From assembly GCA_040901765.1 (NCBI GenBank), contig JBBDYG010000040.1:364070-428069 (forward strand): DNA of 64,000 nt. Direction: 5' to 3'. The notes beneath the pieces were generated by a model that was given only the letters and a program-made list of their open reading frames with translations, was not told the DNA's origin and made no database searches. Within the stretch, counting starts at the first letter, position 1. Each line of letters begins with the position of its first letter. This document shows positions 51,510 through 60,192 of the stretch, piece by piece. Source of the stretch: JBBDYG01 sp040901765. GTDB lineage: Bacteria; Planctomycetota; Planctomycetia; Pirellulales; Lacipirellulaceae. The translations under genes were made by a program, and so were the position numbers.

Positions 51510-51739
51510 ACGAATAATTGCACGCCCGGCGTCTGTTCCAAACGTAACCGTTCACACTCTGGAGAGGCCAGAAAACAAGGCTTTTTTCGTGCTTTTGAAA
51601 CCGCTGATACTACGTTTCGCGCCAACTCTTCCGATTTCAGGCGAAATGCACCACAAGAAAATTGTTCGCATAGCGCAGATCACGGGAAAGTTGGTATTCC
51701 ACATTTTCCAGGTTCCGTGTATGCCCGCCCTGTGAACGG

Positions 51740-52231
51740 TTACGTTCCAAACAGGCACGGAATGGATATAACCACGATGCTCGCAGTTGCGATTATTGAT
51801 ACACCGTGCCTGTTCGCTATTCTGTGCTTCCAAGCACGAACTTCTCGCCTTAAATTCTGCAGAAAATGCACCGGACGCACGAGCCAAAGGGAAACGAGGC
51901 AGCTGATATCAATTAAAACCGGTCCTGATGGATGAGCAACAAGAAACCCAAAACAATTGCATTCGGCCGCACCAGCAAGCCAATATGAAAACGCGGCAAT
52001 CAGCAAGAACCCAAAAAGAATGAGGCCTGTAAACACTGGCAACGCGCGCTGTCGATAAGCAATCAATTGCCATGCGACTAAGGCTTCAACCAAGGCAATG
52101 GTGGTTGTTATCCAAACAGGGACAGCCAAACCTGCGCTGGTCAACGCTCCGGTAACTATGCCGTGGAACTTAAGCGTCGCTGCAGCGAGAAGAATCGCTG
52201 CCACGATCAGTCGTACGGAAAATGCGATCAT
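51740..52231 (-). CDS. MauE/DoxX-family redox-associated membrane protein
   Basis: ATG 52231 starts the first membrane helix; an in-frame GTG at 52279 would add 16 residues. 163 residues with four main hydrophobic segments: IVAAILLAAATLKFHG, VWITTTIALVEALVAW, LPVFTGLILFGFLLIAAFSYWLAGA, and a further helix near IDISCLVSLWLV. A Cys-x-Cys motif (AECNCFGF) follows the third helix, as in MauE, which assists disulfide formation in methylamine dehydrogenase. It is the first gene behind a strong promoter with a palindromic operator and precedes the DUF1573-like and six-cysteine peptide genes. Confidence 0.8.
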   Translation of the reverse strand: MIAFSVRLIVAAILLAAATLKFHGIVTGALTSAGLAVPVWITTTIALVEALVAWQLIAYRQRALPVFTGLILFGFLLIAAFSYWLAGAAECNCFGFLVAHPSGPVLIDISCLVSLWLVRPVHFLQNLRREVRAWKHRIANRHGVSIIATASIVVISIPCLFGT

Positions 52232-52293
52232 CGCACGATATTTATGGAGAAAGTGACGACATAGCCCACCCTGCCTCACGACGGCCCACTATA

Positions 52294-52335
52294 CGTCTAA
52301 GCGGTAAATTTACCCCTTAGACGACCAGTTGTCAA
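52294..52335 (-). promoter_or_regulatory. Promoter with 30-bp palindromic operator for the MauE-peptide operon
   Basis: On the minus strand TTGACA (complement of 52330-52335) and TAAATT (complement of 52307-52312) are exactly 17 bases apart. The -10 element sits in the middle of a 30-bp palindrome (52294-52323): half-site CGTCTAAG, one mismatched base, then the loopless core GGTAAATTTACC and the mirrored CTTAGACG; 14 of 15 base pairs match. Lack of a loop and of a T-run argues for a dimeric repressor site, not a terminator of the upstream gene. Confidence 0.75.
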
Positions 52336-52382
52336 TCGTTTCTGGACATTTGCGAGGAAAAGCAGAAAAAAAGAAAGCCGCC

Positions 52383-55300
52383 TTACGGCCCGCCGCGTAA
52401 CCGCTCGATCCCGTCAAGATTCTCCTGCAAGCTCTGCCGCGCATCGACCGCGTCCCGGTGGCCGAGAATGCCAATCGGGCCGTGATAGCCGGCGTCCTCC
52501 AGAGCTTGCAGCATCTTTAGCTCTTGGTCGCCCGATCCAAACGGTAAGATTTTCGGACCTTCGGCCCGTATCCCGCTTACGTTGACCGACATCAGGTGGG
52601 GCGTCATCCGCTTGGCGAGCTCGGGGAACGCTGCCGCGTGCTCGTGGCCGTGGTGGAAGTTGTAAACGATGCCAACATTCTCGAGCTTCATCGCGCGCAA
52701 GGCTTCGATGATGCGGATTTGATTGTCCGGTTCGCCGAACCAGCCGCCGTGATTGTAGAGGCCAATGCGGCAATTGCGTTCCGCCGCGGCTTTCAACACT
52801 GGCGCCAAGATGTCGGCCGCACGTTGCGCGCGATCGGCTTCGGGCAGCGGGTCGAGCAGATTCTCGCCCAGCATGACCCACAATTCGGGTGTCACTTTGT
52901 GCCGATCGATCAAATCGAGGATCACGGGCCAATGCGGCTCCGACAGCGGAGCATCGGTGCCGACCGGCGTCCAAAAGGCATGCAGCGTAATCCCGTGTCG
53001 CGCATACGCGGCCAACTCCTCGTCGAACGTGGGAATGTGTTCTTCGCGCCAATCATAGGCAATTTTGCGGATGCCCAATTCCTTGAGCATCACGGCGCGC
53101 TCTTCCGGGCCGCGGCGCTTGGCATCGAATGGGACGATGCACCAGGCAAGCAGATTGTCTTTGGCGAGCAATTCGCTAACCGGTGCTGCCGCTTCGCTTG
53201 GAGCTAACGCATGGATCGTGGCGTAGAGATCGCACTTCATACTTTCGCCATTGGAAGCCTGCGTGTCGATGGCGATGTGAAGTTGATCCACGGGCTGCAA
53301 CGGAGCCGTCTTCAGAAACAGTCGCTTGCCGTCGGGCGACAACGTTGCCTGCTCGACGGGAACTTTGTCGTGCCCGATGCGCTTTGGATCGGCCACGCAG
53401 TAGTGAAAGGAACCATATGTGCCGCCCCAGCGGTAGTTCCATTGCTCGAGTTGGTAGCTCGCCACATCGAGCGCAGCGACCGGGTCGAGCGGTGCGGCAA
53501 ATTTCAGTTCGATTCCATCCTCGTATGCCGCGAAGCTACTGGGCAGCCGTATTGGCTTCCCCGTGGAACGGACGCGATCGAACGAGCCATCGGCAGTCGC
53601 CGCGGTTTGCCAGCCGTTGAGGCCGACAACATATAGCTGTCCGTCGCGCGGATGAAACGCGGCTTCCGCCGGCCCCGACACGAACTCCACACCAGGAACT
53701 TGCACGGTAGCTGCTTGTTGAGTGCCGCCGACCGGCTGGCGGAGCACGGCGTGCATCGTGCAGCGACCCCACGAAAAGTGAAACATCTCGTTGCGGTGGT
53801 AGTCGGTCCACTTCGCGCTCGTATTCCAAAATTGTCCGCCCGAGGAGTTGTCCACAACCTTCGGCACATAGCACAACGGTCGCACGGGCGGCGGCGCGGC
53901 GCCGGCCTCCTTTGCGGAGCCGAGAAAACCGTAGAACCCATCCGGCGCGATCAGGTCGATCTTCGACGAGGGCACCCAATTCCCTTCGTTGTCGGCAACA
54001 GTAATCTCGCCATGTGGCCCAATCCCCAAGCCAAACGGGTGCCTGAACCCGCGCGCGAGCACGTCCAGTTGCTGGCCATCGGGACTCACGCGCAGCAGAG
54101 CGCTGCCGTGCGGTGGCTCGCCCGACTTGAGGAACAAAAAGCTGCCGTCGGGCGCGCGGTCGAGCCGCATGGCGTAGGCGTGAGGCTGTCCCTGGTCAAT
54201 AAGATCGTTGTTGAACGATTCGTAAAAGTCGGCTTCGCCATCGTGGTTGTTGTCGTGCAACCGAGTAATCTGATCGCGGCCTAGGACGTAAACCTGATCG
54301 TCCACGATCTCCAACCCGAGCGATTGATAAAGTCCGGTGGCGAATCGCTGCCACGTGACGTGCTCGAGTTTTTCGTCCAGCCCGTGAACGATCCAAACAT
54401 CGCCGTGGGCCGTGCAGAGGGCGGCATCGCCGTTGGCGAAGAACCCCAGGCCGGCAATAAAAAACAACGCGCCAAAGGGATTCTCGTGCGGCACGGTGAT
54501 ATGATCGACGACCAGTGCCGCGTCGGTTTCCGCGGCCAATTCGCCGACCGTCACCAGCGGCTCGCCCCACCGCGGCGGCCCCGGCTGTTTCAGCGCAGGC
54601 AGCCCCGGGCCGTCGTAGGAACCCAACGGCTCAAGCTTCGGCCGCGGCAAGGTACCTTTCGCGTACGACACTCGCGCGTTTGTCGAGGCAGTAGACTCCG
54701 GAAAGTGGAGGACGACCTTACCGGTGTCGATCGACAGCCGAACTCCCTGCGAGGCGGCGTCGAGCACGGCGCGACGCCGCTGCCCGGTCTTGTCTGTCCA
54801 TTCTACGAATCGGCCAAGGGCACCCGAAACGGGGCGACGCGCGGCCTTGGCCAGCGTAAGCCGCAATTCGAAGTCGCGCGGAGCAACTTCCAGCTCGCGA
54901 GTCACGATCCCCGATTCGGCGTTCGGCACGGCCGTTTCCAGCACCTCGACAGAGTCAATCTGATTGACCAAAAGCACGCGATCGCCGTGCAAGTAGAGGC
55001 CACGGTAATCGCATTTCGACACGTCAACGGGCGCGATAACGCGCTGCGCGCCTTCGTTTTTCGCCGTTCGCCACAACTCCTTCGCCGGCACGTGAAAGGC
55101 AACGTCGCCGAGGAACTGAGGGTTATTCAACAGCCCGAACCGCGCCGGGTCGATGCGCAACTCACCGACGGTAACTCCCGCAACAAACGAACCGGCCGAA
55201 AGATCGTAAAGCAGAAACTTTCCCGGCCCGGCTTGCACCGCGAGGACTTTGGTTCCCGTCTCGTATCCGGGCATCGGCATCGAATGGGTCAGAAACGGAC

Positions 55301-55505
55301 CTTTGTCGGTCCGCTGCCAACGGTCGTCGCGCCAGTCGGCGTCGGTTTCGCGCTCGTAAGACGCGTACCGATGACGGTACGGAAGATCGAACACATTCGT
55401 ATCGCCGCCGGGGGTCCAGCGGTCGAGGTACTCGTCGCCCCGCGCCGCGCCGGCGAAGATTGCCGCGCCGATTGTAAACAATACGAAGATGCTTCGGACC
55501 GCCAT
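52383..55505 (-). CDS. Exported beta-propeller protein fused to a sugar-isomerase-like TIM barrel
   Basis: ATG 55505 follows GGGAG with six bases between; a TTG two codons earlier is less likely. 1040 residues with a signal peptide (SIFVLFTIGAAIFAGAARG). About residues 25-300 resemble the DUF6797-type N-terminal domain of planctomycete dehydrogenase-like proteins. Residues near 320-740 form a propeller with DNNHDGEADFYESFNN, LRVSPDGQQLDVLARGFRHPFGLGIGPHGEITVADNEGNWVPSSKID, as in PQQ-type sorbosone dehydrogenases, but no C-x2-C-H heme site is present. The last 250 residues (LKELGIRKIAYDWREEHIPTFDEELAAYARHGI, LYNHGGWFGEPD, YNFHHGHE, GHRD) look like a xylose-isomerase-like TIM barrel. Fusion of both halves in one chain is unusual. 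Likely periplasmic sugar metabolism. Confidence 0.78.
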   Translation of the reverse strand: MAVRSIFVLFTIGAAIFAGAARGDEYLDRWTPGGDTNVFDLPYRHRYASYERETDADWRDDRWQRTDKGPFLTHSMPMPGYETGTKVLAVQAGPGKFLLYDLSAGSFVAGVTVGELRIDPARFGLLNNPQFLGDVAFHVPAKELWRTAKNEGAQRVIAPVDVSKCDYRGLYLHGDRVLLVNQIDSVEVLETAVPNAESGIVTRELEVAPRDFELRLTLAKAARRPVSGALGRFVEWTDKTGQRRRAVLDAASQGVRLSIDTGKVVLHFPESTASTNARVSYAKGTLPRPKLEPLGSYDGPGLPALKQPGPPRWGEPLVTVGELAAETDAALVVDHITVPHENPFGALFFIAGLGFFANGDAALCTAHGDVWIVHGLDEKLEHVTWQRFATGLYQSLGLEIVDDQVYVLGRDQITRLHDNNHDGEADFYESFNNDLIDQGQPHAYAMRLDRAPDGSFLFLKSGEPPHGSALLRVSPDGQQLDVLARGFRHPFGLGIGPHGEITVADNEGNWVPSSKIDLIAPDGFYGFLGSAKEAGAAPPPVRPLCYVPKVVDNSSGGQFWNTSAKWTDYHRNEMFHFSWGRCTMHAVLRQPVGGTQQAATVQVPGVEFVSGPAEAAFHPRDGQLYVVGLNGWQTAATADGSFDRVRSTGKPIRLPSSFAAYEDGIELKFAAPLDPVAALDVASYQLEQWNYRWGGTYGSFHYCVADPKRIGHDKVPVEQATLSPDGKRLFLKTAPLQPVDQLHIAIDTQASNGESMKCDLYATIHALAPSEAAAPVSELLAKDNLLAWCIVPFDAKRRGPEERAVMLKELGIRKIAYDWREEHIPTFDEELAAYARHGITLHAFWTPVGTDAPLSEPHWPVILDLIDRHKVTPELWVMLGENLLDPLPEADRAQRAADILAPVLKAAAERNCRIGLYNHGGWFGEPDNQIRIIEALRAMKLENVGIVYNFHHGHEHAAAFPELAKRMTPHLMSVNVSGIRAEGPKILPFGSGDQELKMLQALEDAGYHGPIGILGHRDAVDARQSLQENLDGIERLRGGP

Positions 55506-55562
55506 GAACAACTCCCTGTGGACAGACGCGAATTTAGACGCAAATCGATGGCTGCCGCAAGA

Positions 55563-56390
55563 TCAGCGTCCACGCGTCACCGAGAGGATTTCCTCGGTTA
55601 CGCGTCCATTCGTGGCGACAGCATCTCCCGTATGCACCGTGGCATTGCCTTGCCAGTCGAAAAAGTGTCCACCGGCTTCTTCGATGATAGGCTGTAATGC
55701 GGCGGCGTCCCAGAGATTCATTTGCGGATCGACCATCGCCTCGGCGCGGCCGGTCGCCACGAGCATGTAGCCGTAAGCATCGCCCCAAGTACGGGCGAGC
55801 CTCGCGGTGCTTTGCAGCGAAAGAAATACATCGGTGGCATCACGCGGGCGACCTTTGGCAAACGAGGCGATCTCGCTGGTGAGAAACAAACCCTCCTCCA
55901 ACCGTGGGATTGTTGACACGCGCGCGGGTGTCGGCGATTGACCCTCGAGCGCGAACCATGCCCCTGCGCCAGTTGCCGCGTACGCCATTTCGCCCGTGAC
56001 CGGAGCGTAGATCACGCCCAGCAGCGGTTTTGCGCCCTCCGGTTCGTCGCGCATCACCGCGACCAGGGTGGTGTAGAGCGGCACGCCGTGGATGAACGAC
56101 TTTGTGCCGTCGATAGGGTCGAGCACCCAGCGAAAGCCGGAAGTTCCTGGCTGCTCGCCGAATTCCTCGCCAAGGATCGCGTCCGCGGGGAAAACTTCGG
56201 AAATTCGCCGCCGCAAGAGTTCCTCCGCGCCCCGATCGGCCACGGTCACGGGCGAACCGTCGGCCTTCCGGTCAATCTGAACGCCGCTTTGACGAAAGAA
56301 CTGGAGCGTGAACTGCCCCGCCTCCCGGGCAATGGCGACCGCGTGCCGCAGGCGGTCGTTGATCTCGGGTGCCAGGGAATCTTCGATCAT
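55563..56390 (-). CDS. hisN: Inositol-monophosphatase-family phosphatase, HisN-like
   Basis: 275 residues. Metal-binding motifs in order: GEEFGE (74-79), WVLDPIDGTKSFIHG (Asp91, Asp94), and late MVDPQMNLWDAAALQPIIEEAGGHF. TWGDAYGYMLVATGRAEAMVDP is typical of the histidinol-phosphatase branch, so HisN is more likely than SuhB or CysQ, but assay would be needed to separate them. Single gene, no his neighbours. Confidence 0.85.
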   Translation of the reverse strand: MIEDSLAPEINDRLRHAVAIAREAGQFTLQFFRQSGVQIDRKADGSPVTVADRGAEELLRRRISEVFPADAILGEEFGEQPGTSGFRWVLDPIDGTKSFIHGVPLYTTLVAVMRDEPEGAKPLLGVIYAPVTGEMAYAATGAGAWFALEGQSPTPARVSTIPRLEEGLFLTSEIASFAKGRPRDATDVFLSLQSTARLARTWGDAYGYMLVATGRAEAMVDPQMNLWDAAALQPIIEEAGGHFFDWQGNATVHTGDAVATNGRVTEEILSVTRGR

Positions 56391-56977
56391 GGCTCCAAAG
56401 CTACCAGCGGAGCGAAATTCCGCAAGCGACGCGCCAGCACGGCCAAGAGCCAGCCCTATAGCGTCCGAGAACTGCGTTGCGGCAAGCCGCTGTCGCGATG
56501 CGCGGGAGTTTTGTCACTCGCTCCGGCCAACTTGGCAGCGCGCACCGTGTGGCCAAATGGCAAAATCATCGAGAATTCCGCCAATTGGTCGCCGCGCGAC
56601 CGGGTGACTTTTCGGACATAATCCGGCCCGTTCCCGCGCCGGTGGGCCGCAGCCACCCGCCTTGCCGGGGGGAAAACCCGGCGTTACACTCCGCGGCCCT
56701 TGAGCCCGTAGCGGGGGGGGGGGGGGGGGGNNNNNNNNNNTTCCAGCCGCCGCAATTCGCAGTAATTGCGCTTTGATCGGCGGCTGGAAGCCGCCGCTAC
56801 GAGAATTTACGACTCGGAGAGTCGTGCCACCCAATCCGGCAGTAACTGCAAACGGGGCAGGGATTTAGCTTGAAGTCGGGGCCGTGGCTTTTAGAATGGA
56901 ACTTGAAGCCCCGGTCTCCGGCAATTCTTAATTTCGCCGTCGTCCTTATGGTCGGCAGGCGAGAGAGGAGCTTGAAC
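56391..56977. other. Gene-free region with assembly gap (18 G plus 10 N)
   Basis: A run of 18 G (56713-56730) is followed by ten N (56731-56740). The flanks pair as hairpins: TTCCAGCCGCC at 56741-56751 with 56779-56789, and ACGACTC/GAGTCGT at 56809-56825. Translations across the N run are artefacts. The true length and content of the gap are unknown, and the G run may be a sequencing artefact at a strong hairpin. No gene was recognised elsewhere in these 587 bases. Confidence 0.9.
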
Positions 56978-57313
56978 ATGGGTGCTCAATGGCGACGAGG
57001 TGCGTGGGGGATCGGTTTGGTGGCTGCCGCGACGTGGTGCGCTGCCGACCAGTCTTATGTCACCGGCAGCCAAGGGGTTGCGGCGACCGGCGCGCCCCTA
57101 GTCACGCACGTGATAGCACAAGAGAATCGGCCGCACACGATAGTCGCGGTCGATCCGCAGAACCGATCCCTGGCCGTGTACCATGTGGACGTCATGACGG
57201 GCAAGCTCGCCCTGAAAAGCGTTCGCAACGTGACCTGGGACTTGCAGATGAGAGACTATAACACCGAGGATCCACTGCCGCAGGATATCCGCAGTGCGAA
57301 ACTCGCGCAGTAG
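56978..57313 (+). CDS. Small exported planctomycete protein of unknown function
   Basis: AGAGGAG at 56964-56970 lies seven bases before ATG 56978; upstream open frame is rejected. 111 residues with a signal peptide (WRRGAWGIGLVAAATWCAAD). The mature part has RPHTIVAVDPQNRSLAVYHVDVMTGKLALKSVRNVTWDLQM and ends in LPQDIRSAKLAQ, a small beta-rich domain resembling other planctomycete proteins with VDP-x-x-R-x-x-x-V-Y-H-V. It precedes the membrane-anchored HTH gene by 98 bases on the same strand. Confidence 0.78.
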   Translation: MGAQWRRGAWGIGLVAAATWCAADQSYVTGSQGVAATGAPLVTHVIAQENRPHTIVAVDPQNRSLAVYHVDVMTGKLALKSVRNVTWDLQMRDYNTEDPLPQDIRSAKLAQ

Positions 57314-57411
57314 TAAGTAAATGACCGACAACTTGCTCGGGCGACGAGTTAGGAAGACGCCGCTGGAAGCTTATTGGCAATCGCAAGCGCGATTGCTTGG
57401 CACCAACCGCG

Positions 57412-58944
57412 ATGGCACAAAGATTCACCGGCCTCGATGAGGCCGCCCAGCAGCTCGGTATCTCCAAAGACCGCCTCAACGACCTCCGCGAAGCGGGCAA
57501 GGTTCGGGCGTATCGCGACGGCGCGAGTTGGAAGTTCCGTTCCGAGGACGTCGAGCGGCTCGTCGCCGAGGGCATCGACTCCGCGGAAAGCAGCGACATC
57601 GACCTCGGTGGAACGGAGCCAGGCGAGGAGACACTGCCCGCAGGGTATGCCGGTGAACTCGACCTCGAAGGCGATCTCAATCTCGATGTGGACGCGTTGG
57701 AGTTAGGCGACCTCGATCTGGGCGGCGAACACGCTGACGCCGGCGCTGAGGTCAGCGACCCCAATCTGACAAATGTCGAAGAGCCAACGACGCCACTCGG
57801 TCCCGAAGCGTCCGCTTCGGATGACATGGACCTGGTGATCGAGCCGCTCGACGAAGGGGACGACGCAGAATCGATCCTGCTGAGCGATGCCGATTTCACC
57901 GATCCGCTCGGTCGGCCACCGAGCACGATCATCGGCAAAGTCGAACTCGATCGCGAATCGGACCTCGAACTGGCTCCGACCGGGTCGGGGCGTCGCCCCG
58001 CCAAAAGCGACGTTCGACTGGATGAAGGTGCGGACGATGTTCTCGGGTCGGAGATCATGGGCTCGGGCGTGTTGGACATTGGAACCAGTGCATCGGCCAA
58101 GTTCGAGGATCTCGCGGAACTCGAAATCGACCTGGAGGCAGAGTCGAGCCGCATTCTTGCGCCGGGCGACGTGAAGGCCGCTCAGGCGGCGGCCCAGCAA
58201 CAGCAATCCAAGCCCGGCAGCGACCTACGGCTCGACGACGATTTGGAGTTGGCGGGCAGCGGCGCGGGACTGACCGGCATTTCTTCGATTGACGTGTCGG
58301 TGGACAAGCCAGCCCGAGGACCGGGCGCTTCGTCGATGTCGCCGATGGAAATGGATTCAGCGGACGACGACGATTTCGTCCTTGGCGGCGAAGGAAGCGA
58401 CATCACTTTCTCCAGCGCCGATAGTGGCATCAATCTCCGGCCATCCGACAGCGGGCTGGCTCTGGATGAAGTGCCGTTGTCGTTGGGTGGGTCCGCGGTC
58501 GGTTCGTCGCTCGATTTGAGCGAGGCCCTCGCCGCCAGCCGCAGCGGATCGCTGGCGGGAATCAGCGACTTGGGAGAAGTCGAGGACTTTCAACTTACTC
58601 CCCTTTCTGAAGCGCCGGCCGACGACGATGAAGAAGACAGCTCACAGATCATCGCACTAGAGGAGGTTGCCGAGGAACCCGCGGAGGAGTTGCTAGGACC
58701 GAGCCGGTTTGATGTCGGCCTAGGCGCCGATACGATGGCCGCGCCGATGGGGGCGGGGCTTACGGTCGCCGACGCGCAATTCAGCGGCTGGAATGTTGCG
58801 TTCTTATCGCTGTGCTTTTTCCTGTTAATGCTCAGCGGCATGATGATGATCGACTTGATGCGCAACATGTGGAGTTGGAAGCAGCCCTTCGGCGTCAACA
58901 GCGGCCTGATCGACGGCATTTTAGGCCTGATCGGAATGGGATAG
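57412..58944 (+). CDS. Membrane-anchored excisionase-type helix-turn-helix protein
   Basis: ATG 57412 starts the HTH directly (an in-frame TTG at 57397 would add five residues). Residues 3-50, RFTGLDEAAQQLGISKDRLNDLREAGKVRAYRDGASWKFRSEDVERL, are an excisionase/MerR-type HTH. About 360 residues of low-complexity, acidic Asp/Glu/Ser/Gly sequence with repeated DL/DLGG motifs follow. Near the C-terminus is a hydrophobic segment (WNVAFLSLCFFLLMLSGMMMIDLM) and a short GLIDGILGLIGMG helix. So a DNA-binding domain is tethered to the inner membrane by a long disordered linker, 510 residues in all. Partner or target sites unknown. Confidence 0.85.
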   Translation: MAQRFTGLDEAAQQLGISKDRLNDLREAGKVRAYRDGASWKFRSEDVERLVAEGIDSAESSDIDLGGTEPGEETLPAGYAGELDLEGDLNLDVDALELGDLDLGGEHADAGAEVSDPNLTNVEEPTTPLGPEASASDDMDLVIEPLDEGDDAESILLSDADFTDPLGRPPSTIIGKVELDRESDLELAPTGSGRRPAKSDVRLDEGADDVLGSEIMGSGVLDIGTSASAKFEDLAELEIDLEAESSRILAPGDVKAAQAAAQQQQSKPGSDLRLDDDLELAGSGAGLTGISSIDVSVDKPARGPGASSMSPMEMDSADDDDFVLGGEGSDITFSSADSGINLRPSDSGLALDEVPLSLGGSAVGSSLDLSEALAASRSGSLAGISDLGEVEDFQLTPLSEAPADDDEEDSSQIIALEEVAEEPAEELLGPSRFDVGLGADTMAAPMGAGLTVADAQFSGWNVAFLSLCFFLLMLSGMMMIDLMRNMWSWKQPFGVNSGLIDGILGLIGMG

Positions 58945-59033
58945 GAAGGAAAGTGAGATGTGGGATGTAAGAAGGCAGAAGTTCAGAGGCTTTTCCTTAC
59001 TTCTGCCTTTTCACATCTCACATCTGCCTTTCC
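58945..59033. terminator. Long hairpin after the membrane-anchored HTH gene
   Basis: AAGGCAGAAGT at 58972-58982 pairs exactly with 58999-59009, and the outer stretches (GATGTGGGATGT and CACATCTCACATC) extend the stem imperfectly to 59033. It directly follows the stop codon. The stem and following TTTT fit a terminator, but the element also resembles the other dispersed hairpins. Confidence 0.55.
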
Positions 59034-59124
59034 GTTGTGCCTTTTCGCCCGTCTTCTGCCGGCGGGCAGACACGCCTATAATGCGGTACCCTCCCGCGCG
59101 ATCCCGCCTGCGCCCTAAATCAAT

Positions 59125-60192
59125 ATGTATCGTGCAGTTTACGTTTGGTGCTTTGTAGCCGTGCTTTCTTGCGGCGCGGTGGGCTGTCGGCCGGAGGAAG
59201 GGATTCGCACTTACACGGTGCCGAAGGAAGTTTCTCAGGGAGAAACCGCTAAGCCGCAAGCGGTGGGGGTCGAGGCCACCGATCGGATGTTGGTGGCGGT
59301 AGTGCCGCATGGGGAGCAGGCGACCTTCTTCAAGCTTTCGGGTCCGATGGCCCAGGTTGAGGACGTCGAGGCCGATGTCAAGAAATTCGTTGAATCGCTC
59401 CAAATCACTGGAGGAGAGCCTCCGACTTGGGCTACTCCCGACAGCTGGCGCGAGCAGCCCGGCAACCAATTCCGCCGGGCGACGCTTGTCGTTCCGACGG
59501 GTGACGAATCGCTGGAACTAGCGGTTAGCGAAATGTCATGGCAGACTACGGACGCTTATTTGCTAGCGAACGTAAACCGCTGGCGCGGGCAGATGGCGCT
59601 TCCGCCGTTATCGCCGGGGCAGCTCGAGGAATCGTACGAGACGATCAAGTTAGGCGGCACGCAGGCGATCTGGCTCGACTTGCAAGGCACACTATCGGGC
59701 AACGGCATGGCGCCATTCGCGGGCGGCCGCGGTGCTCCGACGGCGCCGGCCGCGGAGCCGCCTTCCCTGGAGTTACCCTTCGAGCAAGAAACGCCCCAGG
59801 GCTGGAAGCCAATGCCGGTTGTCGCTCCCCGGCGAGCGGCGTTTCAGGTTGGCGAGGCCGAAGTTACCGTTTTCGACTTCAGCACGGAAAAGCCGCAGAT
59901 GGCCAGCCCATTGGCCAACGTCGACCGCTGGCGTGGCGAGATAGGGCTTCCGCCGACCGACGAATCCAAGTTGGCCAAATCGGCCGAGAAGGTGACAATT
60001 AGCGGAAAGCCAGGCATCTTCGTGGCGATGGAGTCTCCCGAAGTCCACGAGCCACGCGAGGCGACGCTCGCGGCGATGTCCGAGCGCGACGGACAGGTGT
60101 GGTTCTTCAAGTTGAAAGGCCCACGCGACACCGTGCTTGCGGAGCGCGAGCGATTCCAAGAGTGGCTCAAGTCGATTCAGTTTCGTGAGTAG
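59125..60192 (+). CDS. Lipoprotein with duplicated domain, upstream of cytochrome c assembly gene
   Basis: 355 residues. Signal sequence with an atypical lipobox (LSCGAVGC). Two homologous halves: W-x-x-x-x-G-N-Q-F-R-R-A-T-L followed by ELAVSEMS, LLANVNRWRGQMALPPL, then AFQVGEAEVTVFDFS and LANVDRWRGEIGLPPT. Each half also has a FFKLSGP/FFKLKGP strand. It lies 74 bases before the ResB-CcsA fusion gene; the closeness suggests a role in heme or cytochrome c handling, but no heme motif is seen. Its stop codon is in an inverted repeat. Confidence 0.78.
   Translation: MYRAVYVWCFVAVLSCGAVGCRPEEGIRTYTVPKEVSQGETAKPQAVGVEATDRMLVAVVPHGEQATFFKLSGPMAQVEDVEADVKKFVESLQITGGEPPTWATPDSWREQPGNQFRRATLVVPTGDESLELAVSEMSWQTTDAYLLANVNRWRGQMALPPLSPGQLEESYETIKLGGTQAIWLDLQGTLSGNGMAPFAGGRGAPTAPAAEPPSLELPFEQETPQGWKPMPVVAPRRAAFQVGEAEVTVFDFSTEKPQMASPLANVDRWRGEIGLPPTDESKLAKSAEKVTISGKPGIFVAMESPEVHEPREATLAAMSERDGQVWFFKLKGPRDTVLAERERFQEWLKSIQFRE

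Noticed and set aside
56477..56834. Reading frames running through the N run on both strands
   Set aside because: They contain undetermined residues, are Pro/Arg- or Gly-rich from the poly-G tract, and are artefacts of the gap.
58945..59033. Possible riboswitch in the hairpin before the lipoprotein gene
   Set aside because: The stem is a simple long inverted repeat with no recognisable aptamer core and sits at the end of the preceding gene.
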